Positions 9,804-18,437 of a DNA stretch of 34,716 nt are shown one piece after another. The notes beneath the pieces are model-generated. The model was not told the DNA's origin, made no database searches, and saw nothing but the letters and a program-made list of their open reading frames with translations. Positions within the stretch are counted from its first letter, which is position 1. Every line of letters begins with the position of its first letter. Origin of the DNA: Gammaproteobacteria bacterium (GTDB lineage: Bacteria > Pseudomonadota > Gammaproteobacteria > DSM-16500); assembly GCA_019634835.1 (NCBI GenBank), contig JAHCAO010000018.1:1-34716 (forward strand), written 5' to 3'. A program made the position numbers and the translations under genes.

Positions 9804-10502
9804 TTATTTTAAAAGCTTTGATAAACAACGACTTTGTGCTGCCAAATAATTACCTAAAGCCTCTTCGTAATTATCATGAGATGCTTCCAAGATAAGCCTT
9901 TTAGTCATCTCAATTGAAACAGAATTTTCTCCATTAACACCTCTTGTGATATTAAAAATCTCAGTATCTGAAATGTCGTCAGTATAAAAATCAACAAGTC
10001 CAATTTCTATAGCCTGCTTTGAATCAATTTTTTTTTGCATCAACAGGAATTTCTTTGCAGCACTTGTCCCTAACATTTTAGATAAACGATATATCTCCAT
10101 TCCAGGTAGCATTCCTCGATTCAATTCATTAAAATAGAAGTTCGCATTTTTATAAACCATTCTGAAATCGCAAGCAAATGCGAGTTGCAAACCAGGTCCA
10201 GCAATTTCATTATGAATAATGATGATTGATATCTTAGATGAACGCTCAAGATAACAAAGCATTTTTTCCCATTTTGTTAAGAAGTGTAACATATCAGATA
10301 CTGAAAGATTAAAATTAAGTAATAAAGTTGAATCTGTTATACCTTTAAATATAAAAAATTTTATATCTTTGTTATTCTCAACTGTCTCAAATATATTCCA
10401 CATATTTTCTAAATTGCTTTCAGTTAAGATTTGAGATTGTTTATTAAAAACAAAGAATGCAATTTCATTTTTAACTTCCAAGTTAAAATATATATTATCC
10501 AC
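9804..10502 (-). CDS. dpgB: DpgB-like crotonase, partner of the type III PKS
   Basis: A 232-residue crotonase-fold protein. In the 3,5-dihydroxyphenylglycine pathway DpgB assists DpgA and speeds cyclisation/aromatisation of the tetraketide to 3,5-dihydroxyphenylacetyl-CoA. The crotonase core is seen as EIAGPGLQLAFACDFRMVY (residues about 99-117) and RGMLPGMEIYRLSKMLG. The first loop lacks the usual GGGxE, as expected for the divergent DpgB group, so it is probably not a normal hydratase. Translation starts with GTG at 10502, inside the last codons of dpgA (8-base overlap), behind AAGGAG; the two genes are translationally coupled. The assignment rests on this pairing as much as on sequence. 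Confidence 0.75.
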   Translation of the reverse strand: MDNIYFNLEVKNEIAFFVFNKQSQILTESNLENMWNIFETVENNKDIKFFIFKGITDSTLLLNFNLSVSDMLHFLTKWEKMLCYLERSSKISIIIIHNEIAGPGLQLAFACDFRMVYKNANFYFNELNRGMLPGMEIYRLSKMLGTSAAKKFLLMQKKIDSKQAIEIGLVDFYTDDISDTEIFNITRGVNGENSVSIEMTKRLILEASHDNYEEALGNYLAAQSRCLSKLLK

Positions 10503-11559
10503 TACTGTCTCCTTTTAATAAGGCTGTTTCAATTTGCGCTCCAGGTCCCATCGTTATTAAAATTATATAGTCTTTTTTTTTAATTATATTTTTTTCTAAT
10601 AATTGTTTATAGGAAAATATAAATGAAGCAGATGATAGATTACCATATTCAGCAAGTACATTGGTTGTACAATTCATGTCATATGCAGATAGACCTAGAT
10701 TATATTTAATCGCATCTATTACTTTTTTCCCACCACCATGCACAACCCAATGAGTAATATTTCTCTTTTTAACTTGAAATCTATTTAACAAAACGTTAAC
10801 TGGTTGCTCTATATCAAGACCAATACTGTAAGGAATAGTTCTCTGTAATCTAAAACTAAATTTATTAAACTTTGGATCCCATACATATTCTAGTGCTTTC
10901 AATGTGTTTTCTATTAAAAAGCTAGAAAAACCTAAAATAACTGGTTTTTCTTCGTTCCCTCCAGCTCTCAAAATAACAGCAGCAGCAGCATCACCAAATA
11001 AACTATTGACTACAGCAGTATCAATCGTATTATCAAATACATATGCCGCTGAGCAAATTTCAACACAGAGTAAAATTCCATATTTTCCTGGATTTACTTG
11101 TACCCAGTTTGAAGTAGTATTTAATCCATTTAAACCAGCACAACACCCCATTCCCACAATATCTGTTCGTTGACAATTCATAGGCAACTTAAGTTTGTTA
11201 ATTATGTGCGCGCTCAATCCAGGAGATAAAAAGCCTGTACTTGTTACCACACAGATATATTCAATGTCATAAACCTGCAAATTAGCCTTAAACAATGCCT
11301 CTTTGATTGCTTGAGCTCCTGCTTCTAAGGAAAAATTTAAATGCTTTTTAAGAAGCTCCTCTTGAGATTCATCAATAAAAACGCCGTTTTCTTCTTTAAG
11401 TGTTAAAAATCGTGTTTTGATATGGCTATTTTTAAATACATTAATGATACGCTCATCATTTATTCTCATTTTATCCATGATTTCTTGCTGCGAATACTTC
11501 CTTCCAGGATTCGCAGTACCTACCGATATAATTCTTGGTAATATACATTTACTGTCCAT
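10495..11559 (-). CDS. dpgA: Type III polyketide synthase, DpgA-like (3,5-dihydroxyphenylacetyl-CoA synthase)
   Basis: A 354-residue chalcone-synthase-fold enzyme that condenses malonyl-CoA units. The N-terminus ISVGTANP is typical. The catalytic triad is visible: Cys139 in GMGCCAGLN, His274 in VVHGGGKK and Asn307 in YGNLSS. The context GMGCxAGLN, EICSAAYVFD and VVNSLFGDAAAA resembles DpgA of glycopeptide-antibiotic clusters rather than alkylresorcinol or chalcone synthases. DpgA condenses four malonyl-CoA to 3,5-dihydroxyphenylacetyl-CoA with help from DpgB and DpgD, both encoded here. AGGA lies eight bases before the ATG. The product could be a starter or side unit for the modular PKS, or a separate small aromatic. 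Confidence 0.85.
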   Translation of the reverse strand: MDSKCILPRIISVGTANPGRKYSQQEIMDKMRINDERIINVFKNSHIKTRFLTLKEENGVFIDESQEELLKKHLNFSLEAGAQAIKEALFKANLQVYDIEYICVVTSTGFLSPGLSAHIINKLKLPMNCQRTDIVGMGCCAGLNGLNTTSNWVQVNPGKYGILLCVEICSAAYVFDNTIDTAVVNSLFGDAAAAVILRAGGNEEKPVILGFSSFLIENTLKALEYVWDPKFNKFSFRLQRTIPYSIGLDIEQPVNVLLNRFQVKKRNITHWVVHGGGKKVIDAIKYNLGLSAYDMNCTTNVLAEYGNLSSASFIFSYKQLLEKNIIKKKDYIILITMGPGAQIETALLKGDSSG

Positions 11560-12046
11560 TTCTGATTCCTATATTTCTCTGATGTATGGTTTCAGATCAG
11601 CTCTAGCCAGTTAATCCTAAGACATACAAATATTTTTTGTATCATATACATAAACTTGCTAAAAATTTTTACGATTCTTTAATTTTAAATAAATCTCAAA
11701 TTTCTTTTTAATTATAGTCTATCAATAAATTGATTTTGAAACAGGGCGACACATATTTTGTTTTTCTTCTATATGGATTTGTTTGTTTAACGTATTGAGT
11801 AAACTAAAAAAATAAAACTCTTTAATCAATGACTAAACAGATTCTATTGCTTCATGTTAAGTTTATTCAAAAGCTTATGATAAGTTTGTTAATAATCACT
11901 CTTAGTGAAGTAGACTTATCCTAGTGGTATAATTAGATCATTGATTAAAAAAGTCGACATAATAATCATGACAAGATCTCATTCAAATCAAACAATCTTA
12001 AAATTATCTGTCAAGGAAATTTGCAGTATTAGTAAAGGATTATAAA
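11560..12046. other. Divergent spacer between dpgA and dpgD with an extended -10 element
   Basis: About 490 gene-free bases between two divergent genes. The plus-strand sequence TGGTATAAT at 11925-11933 is a good extended -10 motif, 114 bases before dpgD. A 7-bp hairpin ATACAAA-TATTT-TTTGTAT (11624-11642) lies 65 bases upstream of dpgA and could be an operator. No small ORF with a ribosome-binding site was found. Confidence 0.45.
11925..11933 (+). promoter_or_regulatory. Extended -10 promoter element for dpgD
   Basis: TGGTATAAT matches the TGn-TATAAT extended -10 consensus. There is no clear -35 at 17 bases, as is common for extended -10 promoters. It is oriented towards dpgD. Confidence 0.45.
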
Positions 12047-12844
12047 ATGATGAAAAACCGTGAAGACGTATTATTGATAGATAAAGTATTCAACGATGAA
12101 ATTGTAATATTAACTTTTAACAGACCTCAGCAAAGCAATACATTTAATCATAGCTTGATTCAAGCATTACTTGAATTCTGGAAATATTTGTATTCTGATT
12201 CATTTGTCAAATGTGTAATAGTAACTGGTGCTGGAAATAAAGCATTCAGTGCGGGCGCAGATCTGAAAGAAAAAAATGGAATTGATACAGAAAAATGGAA
12301 AGAGCTTCATAGTACCTTAAAACAAATGATAACTCTTATGTTTGATTGTCCTATTCCTATAATTGCAGCTGTAAATGGAGTTGCTTATGGAGGTGGGCTT
12401 GAATGTATTTTAGCTAGTGATTTTGCATATGCTTCCAAAAATGCCATTTTTGCCCAGATAGAGATTAAGCGTGGAATTATGCCTGGGGCCATGGGAACTC
12501 AATTATTACCCCGAATATGCGGAATAAAGCGATCAAAAGAACTCTGTTTTACAGGAAATTCTTTTACAGCAGAACAAGCATTGCACTATGGGATTGTTAA
12601 TGAGGTATTTACTCACGAAAATTTGATGGAGAATGTATATGTTGTTGCAAAATCTATAGCAGCTAATGCACCACTAGCAATTCGAGCAATCAAAAAATCA
12701 TTAAATGTATCTCTAAGTTTAGATGTTAAATCCGGTTATGAGTTTGAAATAAGAAATTACTATGGGCTTCTAGATTCAGATGATCGTAAAGAAGGAGTCA
12801 AAGCATTTATTGAGAAAAGAAACCCTATTTTTAAGGGTAAATAA
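12047..12844 (+). CDS. dpgD: Enoyl-CoA hydratase-type crotonase, DpgD-like
   Basis: A 265-residue crotonase with the complete hydratase active site. The oxyanion loops are FSAGADL (residues 67-73) and YGGGLE, and both catalytic glutamates are present: Glu119 in GGGLEC and Glu139 in QIEIKRG. PGAMGTQLLPR follows, as in true enoyl-CoA hydratases. In dihydroxyphenylglycine clusters DpgD cooperates with DpgA and DpgB to dehydrate and aromatise the polyketide to 3,5-dihydroxyphenylacetyl-CoA. Divergence from dpgA/dpgB and the match of all three members support that role. An ordinary fatty-acid hydratase is the alternative. AAAGGA precedes the ATG by seven bases; a second ATG follows immediately. 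Confidence 0.75.
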   Translation: MMKNREDVLLIDKVFNDEIVILTFNRPQQSNTFNHSLIQALLEFWKYLYSDSFVKCVIVTGAGNKAFSAGADLKEKNGIDTEKWKELHSTLKQMITLMFDCPIPIIAAVNGVAYGGGLECILASDFAYASKNAIFAQIEIKRGIMPGAMGTQLLPRICGIKRSKELCFTGNSFTAEQALHYGIVNEVFTHENLMENVYVVAKSIAANAPLAIRAIKKSLNVSLSLDVKSGYEFEIRNYYGLLDSDDRKEGVKAFIEKRNPIFKGK

Positions 12845-12983
12845 ATCAGAAAAAATCTCATTGTGAATAGTATTTGATTGTACCAAAATTGTTATTTTTA
12901 TCTATCTATATTAATTATATTTTTCATTTTTTATTATACTAAATCTGCAAATATTGAAATTATCTAATTATAGAGGTGATAAG

Positions 12984-14507
12984 ATGGATACAACGACAAA
13001 GAACTCCGTACCCATAACTACCAAAATCCTTATTGTTGGAGGCGGACCAGCAGGTTCGATGTCTGCTATTATATTAGCTAGAGAAGGTCTTGAGGTCACC
13101 TTATTAGAAAAAGAAAAATTTCCTCGATACCATATCGGAGAGTCATTGTTAAATTTTAAAACATTATTAGAGTTTGTTGGAATAAGCGAAAAAATTCGAC
13201 AATATGGCTTTGTTAAAAAAAATGATGGATTCTTCAGAATCAAACATGGTACACCGCCAGGACACATTTCATTTTTAAGTGGCGATGTTAATGATAGTTA
13301 TCAAGTTGTTCGTTCTGAATTTGATAAACTTTTACTTGATTATGCTCAAGAGCAAGGTGCCAATGTCATTGAAGAGATAGTCGTTACAAAAATTAAATTT
13401 AAAAATGGAATTCCAAAGTCTGCTGAATGGAAAAATAAACAAGGTAACGTTAACGATATAAGTTTTGATTATATCATAGATGCAACTGGTTTGTCTGGAA
13501 TTATTGCAAATACTATTTTAAATAATCGACAATTCCAAAATACCTTTGCAAATGTAGCAATTGGTTCTTATTGGGACAATTATAAAGAATATAAAGATGA
13601 TGATGGAGTGATGTATAAAGGAGCTTTTTCAATGGAAGCATTAATTGATGGTTCTGGATGGGTTTGGGCTATCCCTTTACACAACAAAAAACTCAGCGTT
13701 GGTGCTGTCATACATAAAAATATTTATTTTAAATGGCTAAAAGAAAAAGGTAATAAAGAATCAGTTTATAATTATGCTTTGTCTCTTTGTAGAGATATTC
13801 CTAAGCTAATTGACGAATCAAAAAAAGTTGATGAAGTAAGAATATGGCAAGACTATTCTTATGTTGCAAATAAATTTGGTGGACCTTATTACCGATTGGT
13901 AGGGGATGCTGCTGGATTTATTGATCCATTGTTTTCGTCCGGCGTTCATTTAGCTTTATTCGGTTCTTTATCAGCAGCAGCAACAATTTGTGCTAGTATA
14001 AAAGGTGAAGTAAAAGAAGAGGAGGCATCAACATTTCATGATATTTGTGTACGATCAGCATACACTCGTTTTGTAGTTGCTGTTGCATCAATATATAGAC
14101 AAATTCAAAATCAAGACAAATTCGTCTTGCCTAGAATAAAAAAAGATGACTTTCAATATGCTTTTGATTTAATTACACCAGTTTTGACAGGATCAGTTGA
14201 TACACAAAGTACAAATATAAAAGATGAAGAGTTATCTAAAACATTAAATTATTTTAGAGATGCAAGTTTGGAACTACATCGAATTAACACTGGTAATCCT
14301 GTGTCAAAATTGGTAGCTAAAAATACCTACAATGTAAAAGACTCTTCAGTTGCTTTAAGTAGCAGCTATCCTATAAATGGCCATTATATACGCTTACATA
14401 GAGGAAAATTAGGATTACAAAGCGTTACATACATTGAAAGAATAAAAAATGCAATTATTAAAAAAATTAACAAAGCAATTATAAAAATTCTAAAAAAAAT
14501 TAAATGA
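12984..14507 (+). CDS. FAD-dependent halogenase (phenol/pyrrole type)
   Basis: A 507-residue flavoprotein. The dinucleotide-binding motif is ILIVGGGPAGS (residues about 15-25). The family-specific FPRYHIGESLL follows near residue 44, and the halogenase hallmark WxWxIP is seen as GWVWAIP near residue 226. GDAAGFIDPLFSSGVH near residue 309 is the second FAD-contact segment. Enzymes of this type use FADH2, O2 and chloride or bromide to halogenate electron-rich rings, often on a carrier protein. The dihydroxyphenyl unit predicted from DpgA/B/D is a plausible substrate. The true start is ATG 12984 behind GAGGTG; an upstream TTG at 12954 lacks a ribosome-binding site. The stop TGA sits inside the target duplication of the IS element, so the reading frame is intact. 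Confidence 0.88.
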   Translation: MDTTTKNSVPITTKILIVGGGPAGSMSAIILAREGLEVTLLEKEKFPRYHIGESLLNFKTLLEFVGISEKIRQYGFVKKNDGFFRIKHGTPPGHISFLSGDVNDSYQVVRSEFDKLLLDYAQEQGANVIEEIVVTKIKFKNGIPKSAEWKNKQGNVNDISFDYIIDATGLSGIIANTILNNRQFQNTFANVAIGSYWDNYKEYKDDDGVMYKGAFSMEALIDGSGWVWAIPLHNKKLSVGAVIHKNIYFKWLKEKGNKESVYNYALSLCRDIPKLIDESKKVDEVRIWQDYSYVANKFGGPYYRLVGDAAGFIDPLFSSGVHLALFGSLSAAATICASIKGEVKEEEASTFHDICVRSAYTRFVVAVASIYRQIQNQDKFVLPRIKKDDFQYAFDLITPVLTGSVDTQSTNIKDEELSKTLNYFRDASLELHRINTGNPVSKLVAKNTYNVKDSSVALSSSYPINGHYIRLHRGKLGLQSVTYIERIKNAIIKKINKAIIKILKKIK

Positions 14508-14513
14508 TTATTA
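14506..14513 (+). repeat. Left 8-bp target-site duplication of the IS256-family element
   Basis: GATTATTA occurs here and at 15853-15860, exactly flanking the terminal repeats. It includes the last two bases of the halogenase stop codon. Confidence 0.88.
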
Positions 14514-15852
14514 GGTAGTGTTTAGATAACTGTGTCAGCTTTCTTAAACGGGTATAATACCCAGCAATTAGGAGAGCTGAAAGTGAGTAACAATAAAACA
14601 AATCTAGAAAATTTTGATTTTAATCAATTCCAAGAAGAAGCTATAGCAAGACTCAAATCAGGCCAGCCCCTTACGGGTCATGATGGCGTGATGACGCCGC
14701 TTATTAAACGTATTCTAGAAGCGGCATTAGAAGGTGAAATGGAAGCTCATATCACTGAATGCAAAGATGATGGTCAATCTAATTGCCGAAATGGCAAAAC
14801 TAAAAAACACTTAAAACTGGCACTGGTTCTTTTGAACTAGAGACACCTCGCGATCGTGAAAGCACTTTTGAACCAGAAATTATTAAGAAGCGGCAAACTG
14901 TTTTAAATGAATCGCTTGATAATAAAGTGTTATCGCTTTATGCCTTGGGTATGAGTGATGAATCAATCACCGATCATCTTCAAGAAATGTATGGGCTTGA
15001 AATATCAACAGCGAAAATTAGTCAAATAACCGACAAATTATTACCGGTTATTACCGAGTGGCGCACGCGGCCGATTGAAGCGATTTATCCCATAGTATTT
15101 TTAGATGCCATGCATTTTAAAGTTCGCGAAGAAGGTAAGGTTGTTAGTAAAGCAATCTACTCTATCCTGGGTGTTAATAAGAATGGCCGTAAAGAAATAA
15201 TTGGAATTTATCTTTCTGAAAGTGAAGGCGCACGTTTTTGGCTTGGTGTCTTAAACGACTTACGCACTCGCGGCATTGAAGATATTCTCATTGCTAGTAT
15301 TGATGGCTTGAAAGGTTTTCCTGAAGCGATAGCGGAAGTATTTCCTAAAGCTGAGATTCAGCTCTGTATTGTGCATCAAATTCGTAATTCTCTTAAATAC
15401 ATTGTCAGCAAAGACCAAAAAGCATTTATGCTGGATTTACGCCAAGTATACCAAACATCTAGCCGTGATGCTGCTGAGCAATATCTGCTAGAATTAGGCG
15501 AAAAATGGGGTAAAAAATACCCTGCTGTCATTAAATCTTGGCATGCTAACTGGGAAACGTTATCGCAATATTTTAAATATCCTGAAGAGTTACGTCGTAT
15601 TATTTACACAACAAATATTATTGAAGGATTTCACCGACAAGTTCGCAAGTATACGAAAAGCAAAGGTGCGTTTGTTAGCGAAAACGCTTTGATGAAATTA
15701 ATTTACTGTGCATGTCAAAATGTCATGGAAAAATGGTATCAGCCTATGCATAATTGGGCGCTGATAGCATCGCAGCTCCAGATTTATTTTGATGGACGCT
15801 TAAATTTAGAGCTGAGATAGTTTTATGCTGACACAGTTCGATGAACACTCTC
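14514..15852 (+). mobile_element. Complete IS256-family insertion sequence, 1339 bp
   Basis: The ends are 26-bp imperfect inverted repeats at 14514-14539 and 15827-15852, sharing AGTGTT near the tip and AACTGTGTCAGC inside. An 8-bp direct repeat GATTATTA flanks the element, the size expected for IS256-family transposition. It contains a single transposase gene in two frames. It has landed in the narrow gap between the halogenase gene and the convergent reductase gene and breaks neither. Near-intact ends and a perfect duplication point to a fairly recent insertion. Confidence 0.92.
14583..15820 (+). pseudogene. IS256-family transposase, split by a -1 frameshift
   Basis: A DDE transposase of the IS256/MULE group; both halves together make about 413 residues, the normal length. 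The first frame runs from GTG 14583 (GGAGAG upstream) to a stop at 14838-14840. The second frame continues from about 14809 to 15820. The catalytic residues are all present: Asp in FLDAMHFK, Asp in ASIDGLKGFPEA and Glu in TTNIIEGFHRQ. The break is at a run of six A followed by C (14802-14808). A -1 slip on AAA-AAA gives ACA-CTT and restores the conserved reading through TGTGSFELETPRDR. Either one A was lost and the gene is dead, or ribosomal or polymerase slippage rescues it. Programmed slippage is not usual in this IS family. Confidence 0.85.
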
Positions 15853-15860
15853 GATTATTA
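15853..15860 (+). repeat. Right 8-bp target-site duplication of the IS256-family element
   Basis: Second copy of GATTATTA, immediately after the right inverted repeat. Confidence 0.88.
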
Positions 15861-15883
15861 CAGGACCATATTTTTTCTAATGA

Positions 15884-17989
15884 CTAATGACTCATTTTAT
15901 ATAAAAATTTCTCAAAAAATATCTTCGTTTTATTACAGTTATTAGATATTAAAACATCACGTACAAACTCAACAAATCCTTCTGAACCACATATATAAAT
16001 ATCTGAATCAATGTATTTTTTTACATATTTTAATATTACATCCTTTGTTAAACGACCTTCAGTTTTTGACTCTCGATATTCTATATTAATATTAGGATTA
16101 TTTTCTATAATTTCATTAAACTCATCTTTAAATATGAAATTTTCATTAAAAGATGCACAATATATGATATTCAATTTCTTAGAAGTTTTAATTTGAGATA
16201 GATATTCTGCAAATGCAAAAAATGGAGTGATACCAATACCTCCTGCAAAACATAATGCAATGCTTGACGACTTATCATTAAGTATAAATGAACCAATTGG
16301 TTGTGAAACACGAATATCTAACATAGCATTAGCTTTTTTTACTAACCATTGTGATAGCAACCCTTGCGGATATTTTTTTATGGTGATTCTTACACCATCA
16401 TTTATTTTTCCAGTAATGGTAAATGGCCTTTCTATCCAGCTTCCCCCTATTTTTGCTTGTAGAATAATATGTTGCCCAGGAGTATAAAGATTAAATTTTG
16501 ATTTGATAGGAGTAATTATATAACTTGCGATGTCTTCTGTATGAGATATTAATAATTTCATATTTGCAGAAAACCAACTATCAACTCCCAATAACTCTAA
16601 AATTCTGGGTTGGCATCCCATGCACATGGTACAAGCACCTGTTTCTTTTGATAATGATTCGATATCATTTATTCCATTATCAATTAGGGATTGAAGTTGA
16701 TTTTTTGTCACAGACATACATAGACAAATAATTTCATCTTCATTAATATCTTCAATTTTTAGTTTAAATATCCCATTTTTTTCAAAACCTAAAAATACTT
16801 CATCATCAATTTTTTCATTATCTAATAATGCCTTGCATGCATATTGCATATCATTCCATATACCAGATAATTCAATATAGAGAATTTTATTAGAAAATGT
16901 GCCTAATTTTATTTGAAGTAAATCACTTTGATAATAGTAATATTTTTTATACGATTCATTAATTTCTTTCATAATAAATTTATCTTGTTCTAAAAATTTA
17001 TTTGAAACAATTATTCTGTTAGTATCAATCTTGTAAACACTTCTGATCAAAATTCCTTTGCCTGCTACACTTTCTATATATTGATCAACGGTTCCCCTAA
17101 GAGGAAAACGATATAATTGTTGAAGTCTATAAAGCATTTTTTGTATATGTGAAAATTCTATTAATTTTTTTTTAAAGTATTCTACTTCTATAATTAATAA
17201 ACGTACGTATGTATATGCGATTGCAGTAGCAGATCGAGGTTTATTTCTAATTACACCCAATTCGCCAAATAACTGACCTTTATGTAAAATAATCGTTCTC
17301 TCAATTTTAAAATTTATATCAGGTATTCGTAATTCAACTTCGCCATGTATGACAATATAAACATTGTCAGGTTCATCTCCATAGTGAAAAATTTCATCAT
17401 TTTTATTCTTTTCAAGAAAAATAGGATTTTCAATTTCTAAAATAAACGAAATTATATCGTTATATAAATTTCTTGATTTTGAAAGAGCATGTAATGCTTG
17501 CTTGCATCCTTTATTTATTAATCTTTTCTTTAATTCTTTATCCATGTCCAGTATATGGATAAGAAATTTTTTATCTATCTTAATAAGTATCGTTGAATCT
17601 TTAAGGACTTCAATATTTTCATGTCGTGATATCCGAGCTTGACCTAAAAAAGCTACGTCTCCGAAATAATTACCTGTATTTAGGTTAGCTAATATTATTT
17701 TTTTTCCACATAAAACATTAAAAACCTGCACTGATCCCTCTTTAACAATATAAAATGCATTTTCTTCTTCGCCTTCTTTAAACAAATGACCTTTTTTAAA
17801 CTTAACTAAGCTTATACTAGCAATCATTTCGTCAAATTTATTTTTTTCAAAACTATTAAAGATTTCTGTTTCCTTAATGAGTTGCACTTCATAAGACGTA
17901 ACATGGTGATAAATGGTTTCTTTTAAATTAAACGTAAAAAGATATAGGTCATTTATTAAATTTATTAATAATCGCCTAATTTGATTCAT
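15884..17989 (-). CDS. Fusion: two cNMP-binding domains + BFD [2Fe-2S] domain + ferredoxin-NAD(P)H reductase
   Basis: A 701-residue soluble protein of unusual architecture. Residues about 46-145 are a cyclic-nucleotide-binding fold with a weakened phosphate cassette (YFGDVAFL). Residues about 185-280 are a second with an intact cassette (FGELGVIRNKPRSAT). A middle region of unknown fold follows. Residues about 420-470 are a BFD-type [2Fe-2S] domain with CLC and, 31 residues later, CTMC. The C-terminal third is a flavin reductase: RPFTITG binds FAD, GGIGITPF and CGSEGFVEFV bind NAD(P)H. It should pass electrons from NAD(P)H through FAD and the cluster to a partner, possibly under cAMP/cGMP control. 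It was the direct convergent neighbour of the halogenase before the IS arrived, so supplying reduced flavin or electrons to the halogenase is a reasonable guess. Its ribosome-binding site lies in a 14-bp palindrome. Confidence 0.82.
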   Translation of the reverse strand: MNQIRRLLINLINDLYLFTFNLKETIYHHVTSYEVQLIKETEIFNSFEKNKFDEMIASISLVKFKKGHLFKEGEEENAFYIVKEGSVQVFNVLCGKKIILANLNTGNYFGDVAFLGQARISRHENIEVLKDSTILIKIDKKFLIHILDMDKELKKRLINKGCKQALHALSKSRNLYNDIISFILEIENPIFLEKNKNDEIFHYGDEPDNVYIVIHGEVELRIPDINFKIERTIILHKGQLFGELGVIRNKPRSATAIAYTYVRLLIIEVEYFKKKLIEFSHIQKMLYRLQQLYRFPLRGTVDQYIESVAGKGILIRSVYKIDTNRIIVSNKFLEQDKFIMKEINESYKKYYYYQSDLLQIKLGTFSNKILYIELSGIWNDMQYACKALLDNEKIDDEVFLGFEKNGIFKLKIEDINEDEIICLCMSVTKNQLQSLIDNGINDIESLSKETGACTMCMGCQPRILELLGVDSWFSANMKLLISHTEDIASYIITPIKSKFNLYTPGQHIILQAKIGGSWIERPFTITGKINDGVRITIKKYPQGLLSQWLVKKANAMLDIRVSQPIGSFILNDKSSSIALCFAGGIGITPFFAFAEYLSQIKTSKKLNIIYCASFNENFIFKDEFNEIIENNPNINIEYRESKTEGRLTKDVILKYVKKYIDSDIYICGSEGFVEFVRDVLISNNCNKTKIFFEKFLYKMSH

Positions 17990-18437
17990 ATTTTATAACC
18001 TTAATATTAAGGAAAATCACGAATTAAATACCTTTGTTACGTAGAATTCAGAGTGATGATCACCTCTAATTAAATTGAGCAATCTAACTTTTCTATATAA
18101 TTAGAATATCATATCTAATTAAGTAATCTTTTTATTCTATATAATATAATATTATAATGTGAAATTATCTTCTAAGCTTCGCAATAAAGAGTAGCGATAT
18201 ACTTCGTTTGTTTTTTATAGATCATCAATATCAAGATAGATAAGAGAGAACAACCCTCTCTTTAACTCAAAGATGACAAAGAGATAATACCAGTATAATA
18301 CACTCTCAATTAATTCATTCTGTGATAAAAATAATACATATATCTATTATCTATTTAATAGAAAAAATACACCCAGTAAAAAAATTCATAAATAAAAAAA
18401 TTATTGCGATATAATATAATTTTAGAATAAAAAAGGA
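17990..18437. other. Divergent A/T-rich spacer with palindromes
   Basis: About 450 gene-free bases between the reductase fusion and the M20 operon. It holds the palindrome at 17999-18012 and a perfect 7-bp hairpin AAGAGAG-AACAACC-CTCTCTT (18242-18262) without a T-tract. TATAAT hexamers lie at 18294-18299 and again closer to the M20 gene (GCGATATAATATAAT near 18406-18420); these are promoter candidates only. Confidence 0.4.
17999..18012 (-). promoter_or_regulatory. Perfect 14-bp palindrome covering the ribosome-binding site of the reductase fusion
   Basis: CCTTAATATTAAGG is self-complementary. On the minus strand its AAGG end is the Shine-Dalgarno, nine bases before the ATG at 17989. It could be an operator, or a small hairpin that restricts ribosome access. 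Confidence 0.4.

Noticed and set aside
12968..13267. 99-codon minus-strand ORF inside the halogenase gene
   Set aside because: The plus strand encodes the FAD-binding motif here; the antisense frame has no features of its own.
18242..18262. 7-bp hairpin AAGAGAG/CTCTCTT considered as a terminator
   Set aside because: There is no T-tract on either strand and no gene ends nearby; at most it is a regulatory hairpin.
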